64,000 nt of DNA from positions 1,674,001 to 1,738,000 of the forward strand of contig NZ_CP023396.1 of NCBI RefSeq assembly GCF_008808095.1. Direction: 5' to 3'. Every line of letters begins with the position of its first letter. The stretch's first letter is position 1. This stretch comes from Pseudoalteromonas ruthenica (GTDB lineage Bacteria > Pseudomonadota > Gammaproteobacteria > Enterobacterales > Alteromonadaceae). Below the pieces are notes generated by a model. That model made no database searches and was not told where the DNA came from. It was given only the letters and a program-made list of their open reading frames with translations. Shown here piece after piece: positions 46,812 through 57,300 of the stretch. A program made the position numbers and the translations under genes.

Positions 46812-49800
46812 TAATCAATTGTCTCCTCTTTATATATGTAAGTGCGATGCGTTTTAAACCCAAATGGGTTTTCATCACAACTTGCCATACCGCAGTCTCC
46901 GGGACGTCCGTTTGGCTCAATCGATTTCGCTTTCAAGGTGCCTTCACCATCACCTTTACCCGCACCAATTAAAATAAACTGACTTTCACTTTCTTCCTCT
47001 GCGGTATCCGGATCATCTACCTTGGTAAAGAACAGTGTCGGCGTATCAGGCACCTTATTCCCTAAATCAAATTTTAGTTGATCATACACTTTTGCACCGT
47101 AGTGCAGATGGAATGCATACAAGCTACCACCACCACCTTTGAGCGAGCACTGCTGCAGATCATTCTCTTCCGAGGGAACAAAAGTCGTGAAATAAGCAAC
47201 ACCACCGACCACGGCTGCTGCTGACAACGCCTTCTCATTTGCACCAAGGCTATACTTCCATCCTGAGAATTGAGCGAGATCTTTCTCTAACTCAACAAAA
47301 CCACTGTCGTCATTTAATTTGGCGGTGAACGGATCATTAGTAATATCCATTAAATCATCCATAGTGATAACGGCTGGTATATCTTCACCACGCAACGACT
47401 GCGTTATGGTATTTTCATCACGCAGCATAATTAGATGATTATCTTCGCTTGCGTCAAGTGGATGAGCCCGGTTACCACTACCGAGTACGATTGCTTCATA
47501 AGGCGTTTCCTCACGCACAACTTGTGTCGAAGACTCTTCATCAATGATAGTGGTGTATTCGGACACTTTACTAAAGTAAGTTCTTGCCACCTCCGGCTGA
47601 TAGAAGAATCGACGCTCGTTGCCAGAAATTGACAAATCAGCAATCTGCACGGCTGTCCATGGCTCACTACCTACAGGATTATCCGTCGGTAAATCAAATC
47701 GCCATACATCGCCACCGGTATCAGCTGCGTAAAGCCGATCGGTGAAACCATCGTAATCAGAATCAAGCAACGCTATATCACCGGGAATGCTGTGCTGTCC
47801 CTCATAGGTGGTATTACCATTACCATTAGCGCCAGGAGTAAAAGACCACACTAAATCGCCGGTTTGTGCATCTAAGATATAAACACCCCGGCCAGAGTTG
47901 TCCGGGCTAATATTGTCAGCATCTTTATTAATGTCATAGCCTGCGCCTACAATCACAACTGGTTTAGTGCCGTTTTTCTCTATAAACGTGACTTTAGGCT
48001 GAGACCATGTTTGCCCGAGCTCGCTCATACCTGCGGTATTGGCGTCTACCTTCCACATTAGCTTCGGCGAGCTTGGGGTACTTATATCAAAGGCGTAGTA
48101 AGTATCACCGCCGCGACGCATACCAGTGAATAACCATACTCGGTCGGTCGGGTCGACGACACCGTTCTCATTTTTATCATCGAAGTACATAGAGGGTGAA
48201 CCATCCATACCATACACTTTCTCGCCTTTTATATTGCGACGTAAAGTAGTGAGATTCGGATAAAGTTCATAAGGGATGAAGCTCCACTCCTCTTCAATGG
48301 TATTGCCGTTGTCTTTGAAAAGATGCAATGAACCGCCATTGGTTCCTACCGCAATGCGGATACTGCCGTCGCTGTAAGCTATCGCAAGTGGTTTAGAATG
48401 CAGCGGGTCGGCGAATATATCACTACGCAGCTCTGATGTATTACCATCGGAGTCATCATCATCAACGTCTTTACCTTTAGCCCATTCGAATAATGAGTCT
48501 AGCCGTTCAACGGGTGTGCCGAGATAAGTGCCAAGGTCGGCTTGAGAGCCTGCATAGGATAACGCATTCGCCAAGGTAAATTTCGGCATTTCGCCTGTCC
48601 CTGCACCAATATCAGTGTAAATCGTGCGACTATTAAGAGCTGCCAGCACCGCGTTTACGCCACCTTTTTTAACCTCGTTGCCATCGGCTTTGCCATCTTT
48701 CGTCCAAAAAGTAACGGCGCTGTCTTTAATATTTCCTTCACTGCCTGAGGCACCATCAATAGCCAAGTTGCCTTTACTGTCAACAATTTTGGTGCCATCT
48801 ACTTTTAACTTTTTCAAATTACCCGACCAACGCGCACCTTCTTCAGGTAAAAACATGGCATAGTAGACCGAGTCGAGTGTTTGGGTTCTATCGAAGTTGT
48901 TACTGGCTACGGCTGGCGCCGTAAATGTAGTATTTACTTTGAGGATTTCTGCTAACGCTTGGCCAAAAGATTGCGATAGTTCAATGGCATTTTGCGCCGC
49001 AAAATACCCTTTGTCACCGTTACTTTTTGTTGCTGTCGCCGCCTCTTTAAGCAGCCCAGCAGCATCATCAGCACCATCACTAAAACCAATGGTAAAAGTA
49101 CTCACACGTTGTATATCGTCTACTGAGGTATTCACATCATTGTGATGCATCCAATGAGTTAAGTTCGGCAGATAGTTAGAAGTGCTTAACGTGTCATCAT
49201 TGTAGGGAGTCGTTGAGGTCACCACTGGATCACTGATATCAGGCTGGTTAGTCGTAGAAACAAGGGAAGACACTAAGCCATCTGCCGCTTTGTCCACCGT
49301 TGGAACACCATCAGTAATGAGAATAATGTAAGCTTCTTTAGAGCAACCACCAGAAAACGGTGATTTATATACACTATTGCTGACTGCCGAAAGATCCATT
49401 GCAGGGGTGTTACCTGTATATCTAAAGCCACACTCGTTTCTTCTGCAATTGGTATCATCATCGCCGTACCACACACTTTGGCCAGCGAAAAAGCGGAACG
49501 CCTCGTAAGTTGTCTCACATAATGGTGTATTGGTTTCACCATCAATGCCCGAAATTTCACCGATAATATCGGCGTTGCTCTGGCCAAAATTGGCAATGAC
49601 CCTGCCACCATCTCGGGTATTTTCTCTAGGGTAGTTAAGGTTGAACACCATTAAGCCGAAATCGACAATGGGTGTGGCGTTTAGCACCGTCGTGATGGAT
49701 TCTTTGGCCACATCTAACTTGGACTTAACCTCTGTCTCTTTGTCCGTCGCATGATACCAACGCAGGTAATTAGGATGGTAAAGTGTCACGACCTCACCGC

Positions 49801-50473
49801 CACTGAAATCCGCGCTGGCTTTGTCTTTTTGCTCCTTCGTCACGGAACTTGATTGGGTGTAAAAGTCATTTCTGCTTTTTGATGCGCCGCTAATAGGCAA
49901 GCCCGTCAACTCGGTGTCCCCAGACTTATAGGTTGTGCCGCCTATCTTTATCTCCAACCCGGTATTATCAGTATTCTCGTTAAGGATATCATCGAGGCAG
50001 TCAAGTGCGGAGATAGTATTGGCACCGCTATTGTCTTTGAGATCAACCCAAGAGCCGGTATTTCCTTTATATTGATGCTCTCGAATATAGCCGGTATAGA
50101 AGCCATATTGCTGCAAAGACTCTCTCGCAGCATCACACCCGTTAACATAGCTATGAAAGCGCTTGGTATCACTGTTGCTGTCAGTACGCGGTAGCTGCTG
50201 ATCCACGCCTGAACCAATAGTAAAATAAACGAAGTCTTCATTAAGCGAGTTATCAAAAGAGGATACGACATCATAGGTCACATCAGGGTCGTAGCTTTTT
50301 GTCGTTTCTATCAGCCCATTCATACTGGCTGAGTTATCAAAAATAATAAGTACTTGAGGCTTTCCTGATGAGGTGAAAAATTTATTGCCTACATAAAGTT
50401 CAATATCCTCACCAAAGGATTTGCTCACACTGAAGGTGAGCGATGCTATTACTAATAATTTAAACAGTTTCAT
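46811..50473 (-). CDS. pilY1: PilY1-type pilus tip adhesin (distal module, enlarged)
   Basis: Tip-associated adhesin and mechanosensor of type IV pili, 1220 aa. A signal peptide is followed by a von Willebrand A domain with the MIDAS motif DNSAS (46-50) and ITDGVPT further on. The C-terminal half is the PilY1 beta-propeller with the calcium loop DSDYDGFTD (about 900), DTGGDVWRFDLP and a terminal TYIY motif. About 185 residues are inserted between the MIDAS strand and the LDVAKESI helix compared with the paralogue at 54327. The start is the ATG at 50473, 6 nt after AGGTG; a GTG at 50482 is in frame but too close. It overlaps pilE as TAATG. Confidence 0.93.
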   Translation of the reverse strand: MKLFKLLVIASLTFSVSKSFGEDIELYVGNKFFTSSGKPQVLIIFDNSASMNGLIETTKSYDPDVTYDVVSSFDNSLNEDFVYFTIGSGVDQQLPRTDSNSDTKRFHSYVNGCDAARESLQQYGFYTGYIREHQYKGNTGSWVDLKDNSGANTISALDCLDDILNENTDNTGLEIKIGGTTYKSGDTELTGLPISGASKSRNDFYTQSSSVTKEQKDKASADFSGGEVVTLYHPNYLRWYHATDKETEVKSKLDVAKESITTVLNATPIVDFGLMVFNLNYPRENTRDGGRVIANFGQSNADIIGEISGIDGETNTPLCETTYEAFRFFAGQSVWYGDDDTNCRRNECGFRYTGNTPAMDLSAVSNSVYKSPFSGGCSKEAYIILITDGVPTVDKAADGLVSSLVSTTNQPDISDPVVTSTTPYNDDTLSTSNYLPNLTHWMHHNDVNTSVDDIQRVSTFTIGFSDGADDAAGLLKEAATATKSNGDKGYFAAQNAIELSQSFGQALAEILKVNTTFTAPAVASNNFDRTQTLDSVYYAMFLPEEGARWSGNLKKLKVDGTKIVDSKGNLAIDGASGSEGNIKDSAVTFWTKDGKADGNEVKKGGVNAVLAALNSRTIYTDIGAGTGEMPKFTLANALSYAGSQADLGTYLGTPVERLDSLFEWAKGKDVDDDDSDGNTSELRSDIFADPLHSKPLAIAYSDGSIRIAVGTNGGSLHLFKDNGNTIEEEWSFIPYELYPNLTTLRRNIKGEKVYGMDGSPSMYFDDKNENGVVDPTDRVWLFTGMRRGGDTYYAFDISTPSSPKLMWKVDANTAGMSELGQTWSQPKVTFIEKNGTKPVVIVGAGYDINKDADNISPDNSGRGVYILDAQTGDLVWSFTPGANGNGNTTYEGQHSIPGDIALLDSDYDGFTDRLYAADTGGDVWRFDLPTDNPVGSEPWTAVQIADLSISGNERRFFYQPEVARTYFSKVSEYTTIIDEESSTQVVREETPYEAIVLGSGNRAHPLDASEDNHLIMLRDENTITQSLRGEDIPAVITMDDLMDITNDPFTAKLNDDSGFVELEKDLAQFSGWKYSLGANEKALSAAAVVGGVAYFTTFVPSEENDLQQCSLKGGGGSLYAFHLHYGAKVYDQLKFDLGNKVPDTPTLFFTKVDDPDTAEEESESQFILIGAGKGDGEGTLKAKSIEPNGRPGDCGMASCDENPFGFKTHRTYIYKEETID

Positions 50474-50491
50474 GTCATTCACCTATATGAC

Positions 50492-50980
50492 TTACTGGCT
50501 CGATATACTTGCCATCTCTTGGGCTAACCCCGAGACAACAGTCACGTTATGCCTATTCGATTTACCATACTCAACGCGACTTCGCAGACTCAGCATATTG
50601 CATTTTATACCTGGTGTTGGGTTGGCTCTGGGTGGACAGTCCAAGTCTTGGGGGCCGTCGTTATTGTGAAATAATCGCAGCGATGCTTGTGCTCCTGCAG
50701 GCTCAAGCTGGACAAACTCGTCGCCACCGGCGTTAAATTCACCTCGGTTGAAGTAAAGCGCGCTTACCGTCGCTGCCTTTTGCTTTTCATCGAACACCGC
50801 GCGCTCCGAGTCAGCCAATGCTTGCTCACTGGCAACATCATAATCTTGAGCGGCATTCACAACTTTCATATCCACACTGCTTGCACTCATAAGGGTTACC
50901 GCGATACCGGATACGATAAGCACCATGACTAAAGATGCGATAAGTACGACCCCACCTTGATATTGCTGCGTATTCACCAT
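50492..50980 (-). CDS. pilX: PilX-type minor pilin (distal module)
   Basis: N terminus QYQGG then VVLIASLVMVLIVSGIAVTL: a prepilin-like cleavage site with Ala rather than Glu at about +5, as expected for GspK/PilX-type tip pseudopilins. The remaining 130 residues contain two cysteines (DCPPR, IKCNM) shared with the paralogue at 57359, and both end in a related SGLAQE segment. It overlaps pilW by 7 nt and is 18 nt upstream of the pilY1 ATG. It should join PilV, PilW and PilY1 at the tip. Confidence 0.88.
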   Translation of the reverse strand: MVNTQQYQGGVVLIASLVMVLIVSGIAVTLMSASSVDMKVVNAAQDYDVASEQALADSERAVFDEKQKAATVSALYFNRGEFNAGGDEFVQLEPAGAQASLRLFHNNDGPQDLDCPPRANPTPGIKCNMLSLRSRVEYGKSNRHNVTVVSGLAQEMASISSQ

Positions 50981-51990
50981 GTTTCGACCTCTGCATTACG
51001 TACTTGAACAGTGGATACATAAACGAGACGACGGAAATTATCATCAAAGCTTAAACGTCGCTCAGTTCCACCTTCCCCACCTAAGATGTATGTTTGGTTT
51101 GTTTTACTCATATTTCTATCTGACTCTGTGGCCCGTACTAGCGCAAATAGCTGCACAGTTAACACTTTAGAGCTTACTTGTTCCCACTCTGAGGCGCTCA
51201 TTTGCGCTGCGCTTAAATACGTATCGACGTTGCGGTCACCGTTATTATCCAGCCCGTAAAGAAGACGAATATTCTCCACTCCCTCAAGTACCGACTCTGT
51301 CACCATCCCCCCTGTTGGCGTAAGGCGTTTTCTCATCAGTACGGGGACAGTAACGGTTTCATCCCCTGACTGATACGACTGCTCATTGATGTAGTAAACA
51401 TGGTGGGTATAGCGCCATACCGATCCATTCATATTGGCAGGAGTGGCAATTGCACCGTCCCCTATGAAAATGCGAGCTGAGGATATATCTGTTTCTATAT
51501 AGTAATCATTATTATTGGTTGCCTGACCCGTTACATCGTCTCCAGCGACACGCTTGATTTGGATAATGTCGCTGTCAGCGACCGCGTCATCTATGCACCC
51601 TAAATTAGCGCCAGCCACAGCCGTGACACTATACAAGTATTTAAAGCTGCTTGGACTGTTAACAGGGAAACTGGCATTATTCAGCCCAGCGGTGCAATCA
51701 TTGCCTGGATTGACCACCCCAGTGACATCGACACTACCGGTACTGAGAGAACTCATTCCGTAAGTGCCCCAGAATCCCGCCATTTCCAAGTCGCGACTGA
51801 TAATATCTAAGGCCATTCGGCCGGTTTCCTGTAGTTCACCCATTTCGACGGTATCGGACGTCGTTGTTTTCATACTTACATACGTAAACATGACACCGCC
51901 TAGAAGGAATAAACCCACAACCATGGCGACAATTAACTCAACCAGTGTATAACCATGGGCTTTATTTAAAGGAATAGAATTAGCGAACAT
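50974..51990 (-). CDS. pilW: PilW-type minor pilin (distal module)
   Basis: After a 15-residue leader ending in G comes YTLVELIVAMVVGLFLLGGV, with Glu at +5; the conserved ELQETGRMALDIISRDLEMA segment follows. The globular part has a calcium-loop-like DNNGDRNVD and an EGVENIRLLYG segment shared with the paralogue at 57829. A longer frame from 52113 lies inside pilV; the ATG at 51990 (MFANSIP) overlaps the pilV end by 11 nt and fits the family. Its ribosome site is weak, so translational coupling to pilV is likely. Confidence 0.9.
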   Translation of the reverse strand: MFANSIPLNKAHGYTLVELIVAMVVGLFLLGGVMFTYVSMKTTTSDTVEMGELQETGRMALDIISRDLEMAGFWGTYGMSSLSTGSVDVTGVVNPGNDCTAGLNNASFPVNSPSSFKYLYSVTAVAGANLGCIDDAVADSDIIQIKRVAGDDVTGQATNNNDYYIETDISSARIFIGDGAIATPANMNGSVWRYTHHVYYINEQSYQSGDETVTVPVLMRKRLTPTGGMVTESVLEGVENIRLLYGLDNNGDRNVDTYLSAAQMSASEWEQVSSKVLTVQLFALVRATESDRNMSKTNQTYILGGEGGTERRLSFDDNFRRLVYVSTVQVRNAEVETW

Positions 51991-52519
51991 AGGCGAATGA
52001 CTCCAAAGCGAGGGCTCTTCGTTGATTGCTCTGACCACCGCACTCATCTTTGCTTTGAACAATATCCCCGGTGCTCGCGAGTTCTTGGCGAGATGCCCAA
52101 GAAACAATGACATCGATATCTAGCTGTTCGCCATTGACACGTGTATCAACACAAACAGTGGCATCGGCTAATGCACCAGTGTTTTCCTGAGCTCTTATTG
52201 CCCGGCGCCACTGTTCGATATCAAATGCGGCAAGTGCGCCTGAACCACAATTAGCATTGATACACGAGGCATAATTAGCAGCAACAGGATCGTCGCTTGA
52301 GACGGTGACGTTATATGCTCCCGCCATTGCTGCTAGTGTATTGGCTTTAATGCGGCCAATAACATCATGAGCAACACCTAACGCAGCAGAGCGCTGCATA
52401 GAATCGTAGGTGGCTTGCTTAGCTTTGGCTTGTAGCGCAACTGCACCCAGTAAACCAAAGACAAGCACAATAAAAGCTATTAATGTTTCTAGTAAAGTGA
52501 AGCCATTTTGCTCTCGCAT
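51980..52519 (-). CDS. pilV: PilV-type minor pilin (distal module)
   Basis: Short leader MREQNG, then FTLLETLIAFIVLVFGLLGA with Glu at +5. The following ALQAKAKQATYDSMQRSAAL is nearly the same as in the paralogue at 58831. Two cysteines in ASCINANCGSG and further ones near the C terminus are shared. First gene of the distal operon pilV-pilW-pilX-pilY1-pilE-TapY2-like. The upstream 375 nt lack the tandem LytTR sites found before the proximal pilV. Confidence 0.92.
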   Translation of the reverse strand: MREQNGFTLLETLIAFIVLVFGLLGAVALQAKAKQATYDSMQRSAALGVAHDVIGRIKANTLAAMAGAYNVTVSSDDPVAANYASCINANCGSGALAAFDIEQWRRAIRAQENTGALADATVCVDTRVNGEQLDIDVIVSWASRQELASTGDIVQSKDECGGQSNQRRALALESFAYVR

Positions 52520-52894
52520 AATAGTTAAACTCTAATTTGCAACTTCATAGTTAACATTCTAGTAACTGATGCAAAAGCCACAACTGAAAGAGATGCTAAC
52601 GGTGCGAAATCAGTCATGAGCGGCACCCTAAATTGATAAATAACCCAGTATAGGAACAGCAACAAGCCTATTTTACTAGGTCATTATCACTAACCTACTT
52701 ATCGCAACTATCTACTCACTGATTACGTAAGCAGCCCAATAAAAACTAAGAGGCTAGACCAATAGAATATGGTCACAGTATTCACCTACTCTAAACTCCA
52801 CAGCGCTGAGGTCTTTGCATGGGAACAAAGTTAATGACATGTATAATCAAAATGATATGATTGTTTCTAAATAAAAAACACGGATTTTACAACA
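52520..52894. other. Divergent promoter region, distal pilV / gspH-like gene
   Basis: 375 nt without a gene. A TATAAT at 52842-52847 may serve the plus-strand pseudopilin gene, but no matching -35 is obvious. Toward pilV, one near match to the LytTR half-site (minus strand ACCGTTAGC, 52603-52595) is seen, with no second site at the expected 21-nt spacing. No repeats or IS ends. Confidence 0.5.
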
Positions 52895-53419
52895 ATGGAG
52901 CTACGTAAATTTCAGTCCGGTGTCACCTTGTTAGAATTACTGGTGACTTTAGGTATTGTTGGCATCGTTGCGACAATCACTCTCTCCGATTCAACAGATC
53001 TAATAGCAAGCGATAGGGCTGAAAATCAATTACACGAGCTGAAACGCCAGTTGATGTTCGCAAGAGCCAAGGCTACCTCAACAGACGCAACTATCGTGGT
53101 ATGCCCCCTTAGTGGTGCCAGTTGTAGTAATGATTGGCAAAATAATGCTGTGGCGATATTTGTAGATGATGATGATAACGGCCAGTTTGGCGGTAATGAC
53201 ACTTTATTGAGGGAAATGAAAACCGTCCCGGCCAATGACACTCTTACATATTCTGGAAACAGCCCGATAAGGTTCGACGCTACCGGAAGAGTCGGTTTAA
53301 ACCAAAATGGAGACTTTGCCTACTGCCCTAGCGCCGGCAATGATTCAGAGCGTACCTTAACTCTTACGCAGTCGGGAAGCACTTTGTATAGGGGGAGCAC
53401 TAACTCGGGCTGTGTCTAG
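52895..53419 (+). CDS. FimT/GspH-type minor pseudopilin (proximal module)
   Basis: Leader MELRKFQSG, then VTLLELLVTLGIVGIVATIT with Glu at +5. The GspH/FimT domain contains LHELKRQLMFARAKATSTD, the acidic loop FVDDDDNGQFGGND and IRFDATGRVGLNQNGDFAYC, closely parallel to the first FimT-like protein of the distal module. It is on the plus strand, convergent with the pilE end of the proximal operon, which repeats the geometry of the distal module. Length 174 aa. Confidence 0.88.
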   Translation: MELRKFQSGVTLLELLVTLGIVGIVATITLSDSTDLIASDRAENQLHELKRQLMFARAKATSTDATIVVCPLSGASCSNDWQNNAVAIFVDDDDNGQFGGNDTLLREMKTVPANDTLTYSGNSPIRFDATGRVGLNQNGDFAYCPSAGNDSERTLTLTQSGSTLYRGSTNSGCV

Positions 53420-53859
53420 CACTGACAAACTTCCCTTTGTAATAGGCTAAAGAATAGGGTAAGTGGGTTTTTAACAGTAAGCATATCCCCATTACTCTCT
53501 TACCCTTTACTATTCAAACGTAGCCAAGTCTTTTGTGAGAAAAATATCTCTTACAATAACATAACCGCCCACCACACTCGCTCATAAGTATATGAGCCAT
53601 CTCGAAGAAGCCATTAAAGTTAACTAACACTCCCTTAAACGCGATCATTGACCCAGATACTTCTAGACAATGGAGTTACCAATGGCTTGGTGAGTTTAAC
53701 CGTGGAGCATTTGACTTATTTGTCGAGAGCGTTGCTTTTTTGTGGTGGGCTTATTGACTTAATCGCGTCAAGATCTGTGCAGTGTAAAGTTTAAAGCAAG
53801 CGAACCGCTTATACTTAATCGCGGTTCGCTTGAAACAGCTTAAAATGGTCAATTAAATA
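53420..53859. other. Gene-free stretch between pseudopilin gene and proximal pilE
   Basis: 440 nt, unusually long for convergent genes. GAATAGGGTAAG (53452-53463) can pair with CTTACC (53499-53504) and CTATTC (53510-53515), an imperfect hairpin after the pseudopilin gene. A stop-free frame of 53 codons without ATG, GTG or TTG runs from 53596 to the TGA at 53755-53757 and has protein-like composition, so it may be a decayed gene fragment. A hairpin at 53797-53832 follows. Confidence 0.5.
53797..53832 (-). terminator. Probable terminator of proximal pilV-pilE operon
   Basis: CAAGCGAACCGC and GCGGTTCGCTTG form a perfect 12-bp stem with a 12-nt loop. On the minus strand it is followed by the T-containing tail CTTTAAACTTT, 27 nt past the pilE stop. 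Confidence 0.7.
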
Positions 53860-54327
53860 TTAGTTACCCCAACATTCATCGATACGACTGGAAACCGAGG
53901 AAACTGTAACTCCTCTTCTTCCTGTGTCGGTAACGGTAAACCCGCCACAATCTGAATCTTTCAGAGCTGGGCCCGAGTAAGGTTCAGCAGTCACAATAAA
54001 AGCTTGTGCGCTATCTTGCAGCGCAATGGAGATTGAATAATAATCAGACTCGGTCAAGGTATTAACACCAACCCCTGTTAGATCGCTGGTATAAACACGG
54101 TTATCTACATAAAACTGCTCGAGCCTGTTAGCTGTTTCTAAAACTGCACTCATCGCTTCAGCTCTTGCGGCTTTACGCACATGCTCGGCATAGCTTGGAT
54201 ATGCAACAGCAACCAAAATTCCCACTATTGCTACCACAATCATGACTTCAATAAGAGTAAAGCCCTGTCCTGCGCTATGTTTTACTGATTTGGAGCGGAT
54301 TTTCCAACTCGAAATACGTTCACTCAT
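53860..54327 (-). CDS. pilE: PilE-type minor pilin (proximal module)
   Basis: A long basic leader of about 22 residues precedes the processing site G, then FTLIEVMIVVAIVGILVAVA with Glu at +5; no internal start is available. The PilE body (KAARAEAMSAVLETANRLEQ, FYVDNRVYTSDL) and a terminal Cys pair (SDCGG, DECWGN) match the distal paralogue. The start overlaps the pilY1 stop as TAATG, exactly as in the distal copy. Last gene of the proximal operon. Confidence 0.93.
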   Translation of the reverse strand: MSERISSWKIRSKSVKHSAGQGFTLIEVMIVVAIVGILVAVAYPSYAEHVRKAARAEAMSAVLETANRLEQFYVDNRVYTSDLTGVGVNTLTESDYYSISIALQDSAQAFIVTAEPYSGPALKDSDCGGFTVTDTGRRGVTVSSVSSRIDECWGN

Positions 54328-57300
54328 TAGTTGCCTCTATTCTCTTCAAGACGATAAATATAGGTTTGTTGGGTTTTCAAGCTAATGCCTGCTGGCGAAG
54401 TATAGAGCTCAATATCATCACCTTTAACGACCGGTGCTGGCCCTTGAACTTTTTTCGGCTCTATCACGTTGCTTTTAGTGACTATTCGCGCCTCAGAGCC
54501 TCCCTTGTCGTTTTCCATCCACACGACCGTTGGCGTATCTGGAATTGAATCCCCCGCAGGAATTTTCAAATTGTTATACACTTTCGTGCCATAGTGTAAA
54601 TGGAATGCATAAATGCCACCTTCACCACCACCCAAAGAACATTGGTTTTTCGTACTATCCTCTGATCCTGGAATAAAACTACTAAAGTAAGCCACTCCAC
54701 CAACAACCGTCGGTGCTGCTAACGATTTCTCTCCGACACCTAGGCTGTAATACCAACCATCAAAGTTGTTGCCAAGTTTGTATTCCAACTCCATAAAGCC
54801 CTCCACATCGTCAAGTTTAGCTGCGAACTTATCATCATTGACGTTCATTAAATCGCCAAACGTCACAGGAGCAGGAGTATTATCTTTAAATGACTGCGTA
54901 ATCACGTTTTCATCACGGATCATAAACAGCATATCACTGACCGATGTTGCCAAAGGTTCTGGACGATTACCACTGCCTAGCAAGATCGCATCATAGGGCG
55001 TTGATTGTCTTGTATAGCTTGTAGTGGTTTTACCGTCCTCCTCTATTTCAGTAGAAACCACTTTACTGAAATAAGTTCTTGCCACCATGGGTTTATAGAA
55101 GAAACGACGGTCACTCCCCGCTGTTGCACCTCCTAGGGAAGCAAGTTTAAAGTGTGTCCAAGGTGTTTCACTACTTGAAGGATTGTCTCCAGGCAAATCA
55201 AATCGCCAAACGTCACCACCTGTATCAGACGCATAGAAGCGGTCAACATAACCATCATAATCGGAGTCTAAGTATGAGATATTTGATGCGATGCTGTGAC
55301 TACCGGTGAAACCATTCTTTGAGGTTTTTTTCCACACTAGCTTTCCCGATTCAGCATCAACAAGGAAAATACCTACTCCTTTCGTATCTGAGGAGCGTGT
55401 TACATTGTCTTTGTTAGTATCGTAACCGGCGCCAAATGCTAGTAATGGTTTTCCCTTGTATTGATGATGATTTACGTAGACAACTTCCATTCGTGACCAA
55501 GATTGACCCATTTCGGCAAAGTCTCCATCACCTGATGAAATGGTCCAAAGCAACTCTGGTTTATCCTTGTTCGACAAATCCAAAGCGTAGTAACTACTGC
55601 CACCACGTCGCATGCCGAAAAATGCCCATACCTTATCACCATCTTCAACGACACCATTGCCGTTTTTATCATCAAAGTGAACAGATATTGGCCCATCCAT
55701 TCCATACAGCTTGCCAGTATCATTATTTTTTAACGGCTTGATGATGTCGAATAGCTCCGAAGGAATAAATGCCCAGCTCTCGCTCACTGTATTGGCTTGC
55801 TCATCGTCTTTAAACATATGAACATAACCGGCATTAGTTCCCACTAAGATACGTACATCACCACCATAATCTATCGCTACAGGCTTGGAGTGCAGTGGGT
55901 CGCCCATTATAGCGTCGCGCTTTTCGGTCACATCACCGTCACTGTCATCGTCAAATGCATCCTCACCAAGAGACCACTTGATCAATTTTTTGACATCTTG
56001 ATTGCTGGTAGAGCCAAAAAGACCTCTTAATGCTTTTTCAGCTTTTTGCGATCCCCCAAGCCCTTCATGCATTTTTTGAAAGTCAAAAGGGGTTAGCCCT
56101 CCACCTGTGTCGGTGTAAACTGTTCGACTACTTGCTCTGACGAGCGCCCCATTGACTCCACCGCGATGCACTACAGCTCCATCGTTATCTTCACCATCTG
56201 GTAACCAGTAAGTGCGGGCATTCTTTTTAAGAGTACCTGTTGTATCATCCAACGCACTCACTTGGTTAGAATCTAAGACATCATCACCACTTACTCTCAA
56301 TTTTTTAAGGTTACCTGACCAACGCGTTCCTTCATCAGGATAAAACATTGCGTAATATAAAGAGTCGCGGCTACGTGTTCTGTCGAAGTTATTACTAGCG
56401 ATAGCAGGGGAGGTAAACGTATCGTTAACCTCTCGGATTTTATTAATTGTATTTTCTAGCGCCTCGCTTAACTTGTCACCGGTTTCGGCATGTATATATT
56501 GTCCTCCACCTAATTTGGCTGTTTGCTCTAGTAACTCTTTACCGTCAGCGGACATACCATTACCAAAGCCTATAGTATAGGTACGGGCGAAATCTTTTAC
56601 TTTGGAGGTAGTGCTATACAAATCGATATTGATATTTTCATCGGCATTATCTGAGCCAAGCCCGTACATCGACTTCGCGAGAATATGTAATGAGCTACCG
56701 TGCAACTCGTTAGCCTTGTACCCAAATATTTCCTTGTGCAGATCCTCAATAGTACCGTCTCTATCGTTATCACTGGTTGGGTCACCGTCGGTCATTAGAA
56801 TCATGTTAATAGAGTTATCGCAACGGGCATCTGTATATTTAGAAAATGGCGATATATAGTTATCACCTAACTCAACACTGGTATCACGGTTGTCAGCCCA
56901 TTTAGCTTGGTCAACTTCACCACCAGTTAAGTAGCGATAAGCTTCATATAAAGTCTCTTCAATAGGTGTATTGCCGCCATCTTCTAAATCGTCTATTTCA
57001 TTCTTTATTTTAGATGCGCTTGAGCCTAAACCGGCAACTACATAACCACCGTAATTACTCCTTAAACGCATTAAGCCAAAATCGATGTCCGATTTATTCT
57101 TTTCCACCAAGTCTGAAATAGCCGTTTTGGCAACATCCATACGGGTCGTACAGTTACTGCAATTATTGCCCGTTTGCGCATCTCGCCCCATACTTCCAGA
57201 GGTATCGAAAACTACAATAACTCTCGGCTTTTCCTCGGTTTTAACATTACTATTCACATAGAGTTTAATATCTTCAGCCTGAGCACTATGACTTACTGCC

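Noticed and set aside
51991..52113. 41-residue extension of distal PilW
   Set aside because: It overlaps pilV coding sequence and would put the prepilin site far from the N terminus.
52520..52894. LytTR operator before distal pilV
   Set aside because: Only half-sites matching eight of nine positions, at irregular spacings of 16-18 nt, were found; not comparable with the perfect pair at 59472-59501.
53420..53859. Insertion sequence between the two pilin modules
   Set aside because: The gap is long and has an open fragment, but no terminal inverted repeats, target duplication or transposase motif could be identified.
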